Origin: CAZDQL01 sp964507325
GTDB taxonomy: Bacteria; Planctomycetota; UBA1135; GCA-002686595
NCBI GenBank assembly: GCA_964507325.1
Contig: CAZDQL010000011.1
Location: 1-64,000 of the forward strand
Direction of reading: 5' to 3'
Length of the DNA: 64,000 bases
Shown in pieces: positions 28,722 to 38,038 of this stretch. Below the pieces are notes generated by a model. That model did no database searches, was not told the DNA's origin, and worked only from the letters and a program-made list of their open reading frames with translations. Position 1 is the stretch's first letter, and every line of letters starts with the position of its first letter. The position numbers and the translations under genes were made by a program.

Positions 28722-30407
28722 ATGCCGAGCGACCGCACTCTCCGCCTCCGTGACCGAGCCCCGTACCTGGTTCCCCTGCTGCTGGTGGCCTGCGGCGATT
28801 CAACGCCGTCCACTGACGCGAGCTGGACCTTCCGCGACGTCACCGCCGAGTGCGGCGTCGACCTCCACTACACCTTCGGCGATGACGAGTTCAACTTCAT
28901 CCTCGAGGACAGCGGCTCGGGTGTGGTGGCCTTCGACTACGACGGGGACGACGTCCTCGACCTCTACTTCGTGAACTGCGTTTGGCTGGAGGGCGTCAGC
29001 GACCCGGCCCACTCCGACCGGGCGAACGCGCGCAACCAGCTCTACCGCGGCCGCGGCGACGGCACCTTCGAGAACGTCACCGACGCGGCGGGCGTGGGGG
29101 ACGGGGGCTACGGGATGGGGGCCGTGGCGGCGGACGCCGACGGGGACGGGGACCAGGACCTCTACGTCCTGAACTACGGCCCCAACGTCTTCTACCGCAA
29201 CGACGGCGGCGGGAAGTTCACGGACGTCACCGCGGAGCTGGGTCTCGCCGGTCCCGAGAGGCTGAACGGGCAGGTCAAGTGGAGCGTCAACGGGCTCTTC
29301 CTCGACTACGACCGCGACGGGGATCTCGACCTCTACGTGGCCAACTACCTGGCCTTCGACCCGACCTACGTCGACCCCAACCTGCCGGAGGAGTATCCCT
29401 ACGCCGGACCCCAGTCCTATGGGGGACAGGCCTCGCTCCTCTACCGCAACGACGGCGAGCGCTTCACCGACGTGACCCAGGAGGTGGGCCTCCTGCGCGC
29501 AGACGGCAAGACGATGGGCGCCAACTTCGCCGACTTCGACGGCGACGGGGTGATGGAGATCTTCGAGGCTGTGGACGACATGCAGAACTACCTCTTCCAC
29601 GGCCGCGCCGACGGCACCTTCGAGGAGATCGCCCAGGTCGCGGGCGCCGCCTTCGACGGCACCGGCAAGAGCTCCGCCTCGATGCACCCCAGCATCGGTG
29701 ACTTCGACGGCGACGGCGACTTCGACGTCTTCGTGCCCGACCTCGAGTTCGGCTGCCTGTACCGCAACGAGGGCGGGATGAGCTTCCAGCCCGCCACCGC
29801 CGCCCACGGCCTGAATCCCGGTCTCAAGGCCAGCGGCTGGGGCTCGTCCTTCGCCGACTTCGACAACGACGGGGACCTGGACCTGATGATCGTCTTCGGC
29901 GGCGCCTTCTTCGCCGACGCGGGGGAGCTCGACCGGCTCTTCCTGAACGACGGCACGGGGCAGTTCACAGACGCCACCGCCGACGTGGGCGGCTACTTCG
30001 AGACGCGCAACACCGGCCGCGGCCTGGCCTGCGGCGACTTCGACGGCGACGGCGACCTCGACTTCGCGATCAACGGCAAGGACGTCGACGGCGTCCCCAA
30101 CGTGGTGCTGAACGACCTCCCCGCCGGCAACCACTGGCTCTTCGTGAAGCTCACCGGCACGCGCTCCAACCGCGACGGGATCGGAGCCCGGCTGGAGCTG
30201 ACCGCCGGCGGCAAGACCCAGGTGCGGCGCGTCGCGGGGAGCGATGCGTACCTCTCCCAGGGGGACCGGCGAGTGCACTTCGGGCTGGGGAGCGAGACCG
30301 GGATCGAGAAGCTCAGGGTCCTCTGGCCTTCCGGGGCCGAGCAGGAGGTCACCGTCGACGGCGTCGATCGCGTGGTGGAGGTCGTCGAGCCGGAAACGGG
30401 GGGGTGA
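28722..30407 (+). CDS. FG-GAP/ASPIC-UnbV repeat lipoprotein
   Basis: A 561-residue surface lipoprotein. The signal ends VAC (about C20) after LVPLLL. Six or more FG-GAP/VCBS repeats carry acidic loops (DYDGDDVLD, DADGDGDQD, DYDRDGDLD, DFDNDGDLD, DFDGDGDLD). An ASPIC/UnbV domain follows (HWLFVKLTGTRSNRDGIGARLEL, LRVLWPSGAEQEV). ATG at 28722 has a strong AAGGAG ribosome site. It resembles the protein at 20786-22723 but lacks that protein's C-terminal domain and is lipid-anchored instead. It is divergent from argG across 208 bp. Confidence 0.92.
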   Translation: MPSDRTLRLRDRAPYLVPLLLVACGDSTPSTDASWTFRDVTAECGVDLHYTFGDDEFNFILEDSGSGVVAFDYDGDDVLDLYFVNCVWLEGVSDPAHSDRANARNQLYRGRGDGTFENVTDAAGVGDGGYGMGAVAADADGDGDQDLYVLNYGPNVFYRNDGGGKFTDVTAELGLAGPERLNGQVKWSVNGLFLDYDRDGDLDLYVANYLAFDPTYVDPNLPEEYPYAGPQSYGGQASLLYRNDGERFTDVTQEVGLLRADGKTMGANFADFDGDGVMEIFEAVDDMQNYLFHGRADGTFEEIAQVAGAAFDGTGKSSASMHPSIGDFDGDGDFDVFVPDLEFGCLYRNEGGMSFQPATAAHGLNPGLKASGWGSSFADFDNDGDLDLMIVFGGAFFADAGELDRLFLNDGTGQFTDATADVGGYFETRNTGRGLACGDFDGDGDLDFAINGKDVDGVPNVVLNDLPAGNHWLFVKLTGTRSNRDGIGARLELTAGGKTQVRRVAGSDAYLSQGDRRVHFGLGSETGIEKLRVLWPSGAEQEVTVDGVDRVVEVVEPETGG

Positions 30408-30416
30408 GCTGCGAGA

Positions 30417-30461
30417 GCGTGGTGCGGGCCCGCGCCACGCTCCCGCTCCCCCGCACCACGC
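30417..30461. terminator. Bidirectional hairpin between convergent genes
   Basis: GCGTGGTGCGGG (30417-30428) pairs with CCCGCACCACGC (30450-30461), a 12-bp perfect stem with a 21-nt loop, filling the 56-bp gap between two convergent genes. A competing 8-bp stem (30415-30422 with 30435-30442) shares the left arm. There is no long T tract on either strand, so efficiency is uncertain. Confidence 0.55.
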
Positions 30462-30463
30462 GC

Positions 30464-31633
30464 CTACTTCAACGCCTCGGTCTTCCCCGCCGCGAAGTCA
30501 CGGCCATAGCGAATCGGCTCGTACGCCTCCGGCGGGAGCTCATACGCCCCGTCCACCACCAGCGACGCCACCTCCTGCCCCACGCCGATCCCCAGCATGA
30601 AGCCCTGTCCGCACATGCCGACGGCGAGGGTCAGGCCCTCGATCTCCTCCACGTTCCCCAGGATCGGCACCCCGTCCGGGGTCATCGGATAGCAGCCGCG
30701 CCAGAGCCGCCGCACCAGCATGCTGCCGAGGCGCGGGACCAGCGCGATCATGCGCGAGGCGAGCACCGGCAGGAACTCGGAGAGGTTCTCGCGGCAGGTC
30801 CCGGGGAAGAGCTCCTTCGGCGTGTAGCAGAAGATGATCTGACCCTCGTGGTTCTGGCCGAAGTAGAAGTTCGCCGTGCGCCCCTCCGGGCCGGGGCGCA
30901 TGTCGACCACCAGCGGGTCGAGGAAGGGCTCGATCGGGGCGCTGATCCCCGCCTCGTGGCTGTCGGGGATCACCGGGATCTCGATACCGAGCAGCTCCCC
31001 GTGCTCCGCGGCGTCCGCGCCGGTGGCGAGCACGACGCGCGGGGCGTGGTAGGTCCCGCGCTCCGTCTCGACTCCGCGGATCGCACCCCCCTCCACCAGG
31101 TAGCCGCGCACCCGCTCGTCGACGTGCAGCACCGCACCCTGCTCGCAGGCGTGCCGCATCAGGGCCACCGGCAGGAGCAGGGGTGAGACCTGCCCGTCCC
31201 CCGGCGAGTAGGTCCCGCCGCGCAGCCCTTCGCGGTTGACGCCGGGGATCAGCTCCGCCACTCCGTCGGCGTCGACCCAGCCGTTCTCCAGCCCGAAGCG
31301 CTGCTGGATCGGGAAGAGGCCGCGCAGGGTCTTCTCCAGACCCTCCCCGTAGACGGGGAAGCAGTAACCACCCGTCTTCCAGCCGATCTCGTCCCCGTGC
31401 TCCTCCTTCCAGGTGCGCACCACTTCCAGGGTGCGCATGCAGAGCAGGATCTTGGCGGGGTCGGAGTGGGTCGCGCGCACGCCGCCGATGGCGGCCTTGT
31501 TGTCCCCCTGCCCGACGGCGGCGCGGCGGTCGAGGACCAGGACCTTGAGGCCGCGCTGGGCCAGGTAGTAGGCCGCCGGCACGCCCACCGAGCCGGCGCC
31601 GACCACGATGACGTCGTAGGTGCTGCCCGCCAC
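30464..31633 (-). CDS. FAD-dependent dehydrogenase of the D-amino-acid/sarcosine oxidase type
   Basis: A 389-residue DAO-family flavoprotein. The FAD-binding motif is VIVVGAGSVGVPAAYYLA at the N-terminus; the second nucleotide segment is RVVLATGADA and the C-terminal FAD contact is GMCGQGFMLG. These enzymes oxidise C-N bonds of secondary amines or amino acids such as sarcosine, proline or glycine. It is the last gene of a four-gene operon and starts with GTG one base after the upstream stop, after a GGAGGA ribosome site. As in HcnC, SoxB or hydroxyproline dehydrogenase, it should act with the iron-sulfur flavoprotein upstream. The substrate is unknown. Confidence 0.88.
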   Translation of the reverse strand: MAGSTYDVIVVGAGSVGVPAAYYLAQRGLKVLVLDRRAAVGQGDNKAAIGGVRATHSDPAKILLCMRTLEVVRTWKEEHGDEIGWKTGGYCFPVYGEGLEKTLRGLFPIQQRFGLENGWVDADGVAELIPGVNREGLRGGTYSPGDGQVSPLLLPVALMRHACEQGAVLHVDERVRGYLVEGGAIRGVETERGTYHAPRVVLATGADAAEHGELLGIEIPVIPDSHEAGISAPIEPFLDPLVVDMRPGPEGRTANFYFGQNHEGQIIFCYTPKELFPGTCRENLSEFLPVLASRMIALVPRLGSMLVRRLWRGCYPMTPDGVPILGNVEEIEGLTLAVGMCGQGFMLGIGVGQEVASLVVDGAYELPPEAYEPIRYGRDFAAGKTEALK

Positions 31634-31634
31634 G

Positions 31635-33716
31635 TCAGTCCTCCTCCCCGCGCACGAAGGTCTCGAGGGGCGCCTCCGCCACCAGCGGACGAGTCGTCCC
31701 CGGCGTGATCTCGCCGGGGTCGACCCCGTGGCGCGCGAAGAGGCGGCGCACCAGGTCGGTGCAGGTCTTGCCGCCGCAGCCGCCCATGCTCGCCCGCGAG
31801 AGGGCCTTCATCTGGTTCAGGTCGCGCACGCCGCGCTCGATCTCGGCCACGATGTCGCTCTCGCGCACGCGTTCGCAGCGGCAGACGATCGGGTCGTCCT
31901 CGTCCTCGGGGAAGACCGTCTCCAGCGGCTCCGAGGGGCGGCGGATCGAGAAGCCGGCGACGGCGAGCTTCTCCTCCGCCGGCACCTCCACCATCAGGAG
32001 ATGGCGCCGGTCCTGGGTCTCCCGCTGGCGGATGGCGACGATGCGACCCCGGCCGACGGGGCGCCCGTCGCAGTCGACCGTCTCGACCTCCGAGCCGATC
32101 GTCAGGCCGACGCGGTCGAGCTCGAACTCCAAGGGCAGCATCAGGAGCGACTGCTCCCCCAGGGGATCGTAGTCGTCCTGCACCAGGTTGATCGCCAACC
32201 CCGGGCAGACCGACACGCACTCCCCGCAACCGAGGCACACGCCGTGGTAGCGCGGCAGGTTCATGATCGAGGAGCCCATCGTGATCAGCCCATCGGGGCA
32301 GATCGCCTCGCAGGGGTTGCAGGGGATCTCCTGGGTGCAGCGGATGACCGGGTAGACGTCGAGGTCCAGGTCGGCCACCTGGAGCTCCTCCGTCGGGCCG
32401 GGGCGGCTGCGCAGGATCGCCGCCGTCTCGGGCCAGTCGGAGGGGATCGTCACCTCGAAACCCAGGTCGCGCGCGATCTCGCGGCCGGTGATGCGACCGC
32501 CGAAGATGGCGGCGGAGGCCTCGGCGATCTCCGCGGTGTCGCCCGCTCCGTAGGCGCGCAGCCCGGTCTCGCGAGCTTTTTCCAGGAGCTCGTCGCAGGG
32601 GTTCAGACCCACCGCGATCAGGAGCGTGTCCACGGCGTAGGTGCGCTCCGTCCCCGGGACCGGCTCGAAGCTCGAGTCGATCTCGCTGATGGTGACGTTC
32701 GCCAACCGCTCCCCCGTCTCGTCCGCGTCGGCGCGCAGCACCGTGTGGGAGGTCCATATCGGCACCCCGAGGCGCATCAGCTTGTCCGCGTGCACCTTGT
32801 ACCCACCGACCTGCGGCAGCGCCTCGACCAGCCCCACCACGTCGATCCCCGCCTGCAGGGCGTGGTAGGCCCCGATCAGCCCCACGTTGCCGCCGCCGAG
32901 CACGAAGAGTCGCTCGGAGACGTGCACCAGGTCGCGGTTGACCAGGGTCTGGAAAGCGCCGGCGCCGTAGACGCCGGGCAGGTCGCAGCCGGGGAAGGAG
33001 AGGCTCTTCTCCCGCGCGCCGAGGGCCACGAGCACCGCTTCGCACTCCACCAGGCGATAGCCCTCGGGCGAGACCACACCCACCTTCTTGTCGACGAAGA
33101 TGCCCACCGCGGTGCTCTCGAGCCAGACCTCGACCGTCGGCAGCGCTTCGACCTCCCGCGCCAGGATCTCGGCGATGTCGATGCCGCGCACCCCCGCCCA
33201 GCACTCTTCCACCGAGCCGAAGAACTGGTGGGTCTGCAGGGTGAGCTTGCCCCCCAGGGCGAGCTTGTCGTCGACGATCAGGACGTCGACCCCGAGCCGA
33301 CCCAGCTCCACCGCCGCGCAGAGTCCCGCCGGCCCACCGCCGAGGATCAGGACGCGGGTGCGGCGCTCGCCGGGGCGCCCGATCACCGGGAGGGCGTCGT
33401 CGGCGGGCAGTGCCGGTCGGCCCTCACAACTGGCGACGGTCATCCCCGCGGCCACCGCGGTCATGCAGGCCTTCTTGGGCTTGCCCTCGACCAGCACCGT
33501 GCACTGGGAGCACTGCCCGTTGACGCAGAAGATCCCCTGGGCCCCGCCGTCCCGCGGGTGATGGCCGAAGACCTCGATCCCCGCCGCGAAGAGCGCCGAG
33601 CTGATCATCTCGCCGGGGCGGGCCCACAGCGGGTTGCCGTTGAAGGTGAAGCCCACGCTCGCGGGCTCGAGGGGAGCCAGCACCGGGTGGCTCGCGATGC
33701 GTCGGTTCTCGCTCAT
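31635..33716 (-). CDS. Multidomain [2Fe-2S]/FAD/[4Fe-4S] oxidoreductase, sarcosine-oxidase-alpha type
   Basis: A 693-residue electron-transfer flavoprotein. A Fer2_4 domain has cysteines C64, C69, C72 and C84. A two-dinucleotide FAD/NAD(P) domain follows (RVLILGGGPAGLCAA; second site FVLGGGNVGLIGA). Two [4Fe-4S] motifs lie near residues 450-490 (CNPCEAICP and CLGCGECVSVCPG). The C-terminal BFD-like [2Fe-2S] domain has C-x-C (CRCERV) and GGCGGKTC. It resembles HcnA plus HcnB, or alpha subunits of dye-linked proline dehydrogenase, in one chain. Its start overlaps the upstream gene (ATGA). Likely passes electrons from the amine dehydrogenase to the NAD module; this is inference. Confidence 0.87.
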   Translation of the reverse strand: MSENRRIASHPVLAPLEPASVGFTFNGNPLWARPGEMISSALFAAGIEVFGHHPRDGGAQGIFCVNGQCSQCTVLVEGKPKKACMTAVAAGMTVASCEGRPALPADDALPVIGRPGERRTRVLILGGGPAGLCAAVELGRLGVDVLIVDDKLALGGKLTLQTHQFFGSVEECWAGVRGIDIAEILAREVEALPTVEVWLESTAVGIFVDKKVGVVSPEGYRLVECEAVLVALGAREKSLSFPGCDLPGVYGAGAFQTLVNRDLVHVSERLFVLGGGNVGLIGAYHALQAGIDVVGLVEALPQVGGYKVHADKLMRLGVPIWTSHTVLRADADETGERLANVTISEIDSSFEPVPGTERTYAVDTLLIAVGLNPCDELLEKARETGLRAYGAGDTAEIAEASAAIFGGRITGREIARDLGFEVTIPSDWPETAAILRSRPGPTEELQVADLDLDVYPVIRCTQEIPCNPCEAICPDGLITMGSSIMNLPRYHGVCLGCGECVSVCPGLAINLVQDDYDPLGEQSLLMLPLEFELDRVGLTIGSEVETVDCDGRPVGRGRIVAIRQRETQDRRHLLMVEVPAEEKLAVAGFSIRRPSEPLETVFPEDEDDPIVCRCERVRESDIVAEIERGVRDLNQMKALSRASMGGCGGKTCTDLVRRLFARHGVDPGEITPGTTRPLVAEAPLETFVRGEED

Positions 33717-35698
33717 CGCGCGCTCCCCTGGAGTTGGGTGACCGCCGGTCGCGCATGGCGCGCCAGGTGCACGAGCTGGTGCGCCAGCACCGGGAGGACG
33801 CGGCTGGAGCGCCAGCCGCCTTCGCGAGTGATCATCCCCCAGCGCGCGAGGTTCATTGGGTTCGTCACCAGGAACGCGTTCGCTCCGGCGGTGTCGGCGC
33901 GCTGCAGGTACTCCTCGGCGTCACGGCGCTCGACCGGGGAGAGGGTGAAGCTCGGCGGCATCGGGTCCTCCCCCAGATCCACCGGGTTGTGTCCGAGAGC
34001 CTCGATCAAGCGCCGCCCCTCGTCGGAGCCGTTCCAGGCGACGCGCAGCGCAGTGGCGCCGGCGGTGGGCTCTGCGGCGCGCTCGAGCAGGAGCTGCTCC
34101 AGGGAGAGCGCCTCCACACCGAGCGCCTTCAGGTGCTCCGTCGCGGTGGCGCAGAGGGTGTAGACCGCGCTCGCCCCCGCGAAGAGGGGGGCGTGGTGGG
34201 CGGCCGGGGGACGAGAGCCGCCGATCCTCAGGCCGACCTCCCCGCAGCCGAGCTCCGCCAGGAGCGCCAGGGCGGAGCGCAAGATCTCCGGCACGCTCAA
34301 GGGTGCCAGGAGGGGCGCCGCCAGGACGTCCAGGTACGGCGCCACCCCGGGGTAGAGCAGCGCTCCGCCCGGCGCGGCGCCCGGCAGGTCGTGCTCTGCC
34401 AACCACGCGCTGCCGTCCGGTCGCAGCTCCGGTTGCATCGAGATCCTGGAGAGGAGCGCCAGATCCGCGTCCAACCCCTCGCCCTCGCTCGGCGCCTCTT
34501 CGAAGGTGCGCGTCCCCAACCCCGCGATCTGCGCGGCGAAGTGCGACACCGCGTGCAGCGGCCCTTCGGGGCCCGCCTCGGGCAACTCGAAGCGCAGCCG
34601 CTCCGGCGAGTCACCCACCATCGCCAGGGCGAGCCGCGCGCGCTCCACCGCGGCGCGGGCGGGATCCTCGGCGCCGTTCAGGCGGCAGCTCTCCTCGTGG
34701 CGTCCGAGGACGAGCACCCCCTCGGCACCGGTCGTCAGCGCGCCGAGCAGCAGGCTCTGGGTGGCGCGCCCGCTGCAGGGCACCTCGACCAGGCCGACCT
34801 GCGCCGGGAGTTCCTGCCGCGCGAGGTCGGCGCGCGGACAAGCCAGGACGGTCACGGGAGCGGCGGACAGCTCGCTCGCCACCCGCTCCCGCTCGTAGCC
34901 CTCTTGGTCGATCGCTCCACTGGGGCAAGCCCCGACGCAGGCTCCGCATCCCCGGCAGTGCTCGCGCGGGATGCGTGCCACCCGACGCCCGTCGGCGCTG
35001 AGCACCACCCGCGCCACCGCGAAGGGACAGGCCTCCTCGCAGGACCCGCACCCCGTGCAGCGGGTGCGCTCGACGGCGCACACCGCGGTGTCGAAGGTGC
35101 GCCCCCAGATCTCGTAGCCGGTCGAGGTGCGTTGCGCCGGGATGTTGTCGGTGGGGCAGATCAACGCGCAGGACCCGCAGCCCACGCACTCGGCGGGGGG
35201 AGCCCCCGCGAAGGTCCCGATCGCCTTGGCCGAACCGCGCCCGTAGGTGGTGATCGCCGAGGTGACGTAGGTCTCGCAGAGGCGAGTGCAGAGCCCGCAG
35301 AGGATGCAGTTGTCCGCCTCGGGGTCGACCGAGAGCCCCTCCGTGTTCACTCCGTGCTGCTCCGCCAGCGCGCGGATCGTCTCCGAGCTCGGGCAGCGCG
35401 CCGCCTGCAGGGTCAAGACGTGCCGCCGCGCGGCCAGGACCCGCGGACTCGTGGTGGAGACCTGGATCCCCGGCGCCACCGGGTAGAGGCAGGCGGTCAT
35501 CAAGCCGCTCCAGCCGTTCCAGTCGGGGTGGCCCACCTCCACCATGCACAGGCGGCAGGCGCCGATCGGCTCGAGGGCCGGGTCGTCGCACAGGGTGGGG
35601 ATCTCGATCCCCGCCTCCCGCGCGGCGCTGAGCACGAAGCTCCCCTCGTCCGCCTGCACCTCGCGCCCGTCGATCGCAAAGGTCACCGGATCGCTCAC
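33713..35698 (-). CDS. NuoG/HydA-like iron-sulfur protein with MvhD/FlpD-like domain
   Basis: A 661-residue iron-sulfur protein. A plant-type [2Fe-2S] domain (C37, C48, C51, C70) is followed by a region where NuoG has a His-Cys3 cluster, but only one cysteine is left here. Four [4Fe-4S] motifs follow: CILCGLCTRLCE, CVGCGSCALICP, CTGCGSCEEACP and CRGCGACVGACP. Next is an MvhD/FlpD-like stretch with PCSGRATQSLLLGAL and GVLVLGRHEESC (about residues 280-375). About 280 C-terminal residues are unassigned. The GTG start at 35698 overlaps the upstream gene (GTGA). It probably wires the NAD module to the flavoproteins. No hydrogenase H-cluster is present. Confidence 0.83.
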   Translation of the reverse strand: MSDPVTFAIDGREVQADEGSFVLSAAREAGIEIPTLCDDPALEPIGACRLCMVEVGHPDWNGWSGLMTACLYPVAPGIQVSTTSPRVLAARRHVLTLQAARCPSSETIRALAEQHGVNTEGLSVDPEADNCILCGLCTRLCETYVTSAITTYGRGSAKAIGTFAGAPPAECVGCGSCALICPTDNIPAQRTSTGYEIWGRTFDTAVCAVERTRCTGCGSCEEACPFAVARVVLSADGRRVARIPREHCRGCGACVGACPSGAIDQEGYERERVASELSAAPVTVLACPRADLARQELPAQVGLVEVPCSGRATQSLLLGALTTGAEGVLVLGRHEESCRLNGAEDPARAAVERARLALAMVGDSPERLRFELPEAGPEGPLHAVSHFAAQIAGLGTRTFEEAPSEGEGLDADLALLSRISMQPELRPDGSAWLAEHDLPGAAPGGALLYPGVAPYLDVLAAPLLAPLSVPEILRSALALLAELGCGEVGLRIGGSRPPAAHHAPLFAGASAVYTLCATATEHLKALGVEALSLEQLLLERAAEPTAGATALRVAWNGSDEGRRLIEALGHNPVDLGEDPMPPSFTLSPVERRDAEEYLQRADTAGANAFLVTNPMNLARWGMITREGGWRSSRVLPVLAHQLVHLARHARPAVTQLQGSAR

Positions 35699-38031
35699 GA
35701 CGCACCTCCGCTCACGACGCGCACCGCGTCGTACTTGACGCAGATCGCGTGACAGATGCCGCACTGGTCGCAGGCGTCCTGGTCGATCACGTGCAGCACG
35801 TCGCGCTCGCCGCTGATCGCCTCGTTGGGACAGGCCTTCAAGCAGAGCAGGCATCCCGGGCAGTCCTCGGTGATCTCGTAGCGGATCAGCGCGCGGCACA
35901 CCCCGGCGGGGCAGTGGCCGGCGAGGTGGGCCTCGTACTCGTCGCGGAAGTAGCGCAGGGTGGAGAGCACCGGGTTGGGCGCGCTCTTGCCCAGGCCGCA
36001 GAGGCTCGAGGTCATCATCCCCTCGCAGATCTCCTCGATGCGCTGGATGTCCTGGGCGGAGCCCTCACCGCGGGTCAGGCGCCCCAAGAGGTAGGAGAGC
36101 TGGTCCAGCCCCAGGCGACAGGGCGTGCACTTGCCGCAGGACTCGCTGAGCAGGAAGTCGACGAAGTAGCGCGCCACGTCGACCATGCAGGTGGCCTGAT
36201 CCATGACGATCATGCCCCCCGACCCCATCATCGAGCCCGCCTCGGAGAGCGCCTCGAAGTCGATCGCCAGGTCGAGCTGGTCCTCCGGCAGGCAACCCCC
36301 GGAGGGACCGCCCGTCTGCACCGCCTTGAAGGTGCGCCCCTGCCGCATCCCGCCGCCGATCTCGAAGATCAGCTGGCGCAGGGTGGTGCCCATCGGGACC
36401 TCCACCAGACCGGTGCGCTCCACCTGACCGGAGAGGGAGAAGGCCTTGGTGCCCTTCGAGCCCTCGGTGCCGACCGAGGAGAGCCACTCGGCTCCGTGGC
36501 GGGCGATCCCCGGCACCAGGGCCCAGGTCTCGACGTTGTTCAGGACGCTGGGGCGGTCGTAGAGGCCGCGCTCCACCGAGCGCGTGTACTTGGCGCGCGG
36601 CTCCCCGACTTTGCCCTCGATCGAGCGCATCAGGGCCGTCGACTCGCCGCAGACGAAGGCGCCGCCGCCGCGGGAGATGGCGAGGTCGAAGTCGAGGGAG
36701 CTGCCCAGGATCCCCTTCCCCAGGAGGCCCGCCGCACGGCAGGTCTCGATCGCGCGTTGCAGGCGCTCGATGGCGAGGGGGTACTCGGCGCGCACGTAGA
36801 GGTAGCCCTCGCTCGCCCCGAGGGCCCACGCCCCCAGGATCATCCCCTCGACGACCTGCAGCGGCGCGCCCTCCATGATGGCGCGGTCCATGAAGGCGCC
36901 CGGGTCCCCCTCGTCCCCGTTGCAGAGGACGTAGGGCGCGTGCCCCGACTCGGCGGCGGCCGCGAGGGCCGAACGCCACTTGCGGCCGGTGGAGAAGCCC
37001 GCGCCACCGCGCCCACGCAGCCCCGAGGCGACGACAGCGTCGAGCAGCGACTTCGGCGAGCCCTCTTCGATCGCCCGCGCCAGGGCGACGAAGCCCCCCG
37101 CGGCGAGGTAGTCCTCGAGATTCTCGGGGTCGATCTGCCCGCAGTGCTCGAGGGCCTGCAGCTTCTGCCCCCTGTAGAAGGGGTGATCCCCACGCCCGCG
37201 CGCGTCGCCGAGGAGGCGTTCCACCACCTCGCCGGCGCTCAGGGCCTGCGAGATCGCCTTGGCGTCGGCAGTCTTGACGTGGGTGTAGAGCACGTCCTCC
37301 GGAGCGACCTGCACCAGCGGGCCCTGCTGGCAGAGCCCTTGGCACCCGGTCAGGCTCACCGGAGTCGAGCCCGCCTTGGCGAGGGAGTCGCGCACCTGGC
37401 GCGACCCAGCGGCCAGGCAGCCGGGCCCGCCGCAGACCTTGAGGTGCGCGGACTCGGCGGCGGCGCGCTCGCGGGCCTCGTCGTGGAAGGCGAGGAGCAC
37501 TCCGGGATGCGCGAAGCGCGGCGGGGCGGCGACCGCCTTCCCATTCACCGGCGCGCTTGCCGCCGCCGCGGCGCTGGTCGCGTCCCGCAGCAGGCGCCGG
37601 ATGCGCGACGGCTTGACGTCGGCGTGGTAGCGATCTCCCGTGACCACCACCGGCGCCAGGGCGCAGGCGCCGACGCAGTTCACCGTCTCGATGGTGAGCT
37701 CTCCGTCCTCGGTGGTGCCCCCCACCGGGAGGTTCAGCTCGCGGCACAGCTCGTGCTCGATCAACTCGGCGCCGCGCACGTGGCAGGCGGTCCCCTTGCA
37801 GATCTGGATCACCGTCCGCCCGCGCGGCTCGTGGCTGAAGACCTTGTAGAAGGTGGAGACGGAGAAGACCCGCGAACGCGGCACACACAGCTCCTGCGCC
37901 ACCTGTTCGAGGGCCTCGCAGGGCAGGAAGCGGAACTCCGCCTGGATGTCCTGCAGCACCATCACCAGGGAGGACTCGTCTCGTGGATAGCGGCCGAGAA
38001 TGGCCTCTACCTGCGCGCGATCCGGGTGCAT
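35695..38031 (-). CDS. NuoE-NuoF fusion, NAD(H)-binding flavoprotein module
   Basis: A 778-residue protein fusing two subunits of the NADH-dehydrogenase module. The NuoE part (1-150) has the thioredoxin-like [2Fe-2S] ligands C78, C83, C119 and C123. A second thioredoxin-like ferredoxin segment (about 190-265) has CGGPGC and GCQGLC. The NuoF part has the FMN/NAD motif GRGGAGFSTGRKW, an SLBB region and the [4Fe-4S] site ESCGKCTPCR. Two ferredoxin motifs (CPGCLLCLKACP, CDQCGICHAIC) end the chain. This is the HydB/NuoF type of soluble NAD-reducing unit. ATG at 38031 has no ribosome site and an extended -10 box 7 nt upstream, so the mRNA may be leaderless. Confidence 0.88.
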   Translation of the reverse strand: MHPDRAQVEAILGRYPRDESSLVMVLQDIQAEFRFLPCEALEQVAQELCVPRSRVFSVSTFYKVFSHEPRGRTVIQICKGTACHVRGAELIEHELCRELNLPVGGTTEDGELTIETVNCVGACALAPVVVTGDRYHADVKPSRIRRLLRDATSAAAAASAPVNGKAVAAPPRFAHPGVLLAFHDEARERAAAESAHLKVCGGPGCLAAGSRQVRDSLAKAGSTPVSLTGCQGLCQQGPLVQVAPEDVLYTHVKTADAKAISQALSAGEVVERLLGDARGRGDHPFYRGQKLQALEHCGQIDPENLEDYLAAGGFVALARAIEEGSPKSLLDAVVASGLRGRGGAGFSTGRKWRSALAAAAESGHAPYVLCNGDEGDPGAFMDRAIMEGAPLQVVEGMILGAWALGASEGYLYVRAEYPLAIERLQRAIETCRAAGLLGKGILGSSLDFDLAISRGGGAFVCGESTALMRSIEGKVGEPRAKYTRSVERGLYDRPSVLNNVETWALVPGIARHGAEWLSSVGTEGSKGTKAFSLSGQVERTGLVEVPMGTTLRQLIFEIGGGMRQGRTFKAVQTGGPSGGCLPEDQLDLAIDFEALSEAGSMMGSGGMIVMDQATCMVDVARYFVDFLLSESCGKCTPCRLGLDQLSYLLGRLTRGEGSAQDIQRIEEICEGMMTSSLCGLGKSAPNPVLSTLRYFRDEYEAHLAGHCPAGVCRALIRYEITEDCPGCLLCLKACPNEAISGERDVLHVIDQDACDQCGICHAICVKYDAVRVVSGGAS

Positions 38032-38038
38032 GGCGATT

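Noticed and set aside
33713..38031. Electron-bifurcating [FeFe] hydrogenase
   Set aside because: The NuoG/HydA-like protein has no H-cluster motifs and no hydrogenase maturation gene is nearby; flavoprotein dehydrogenase genes follow instead.
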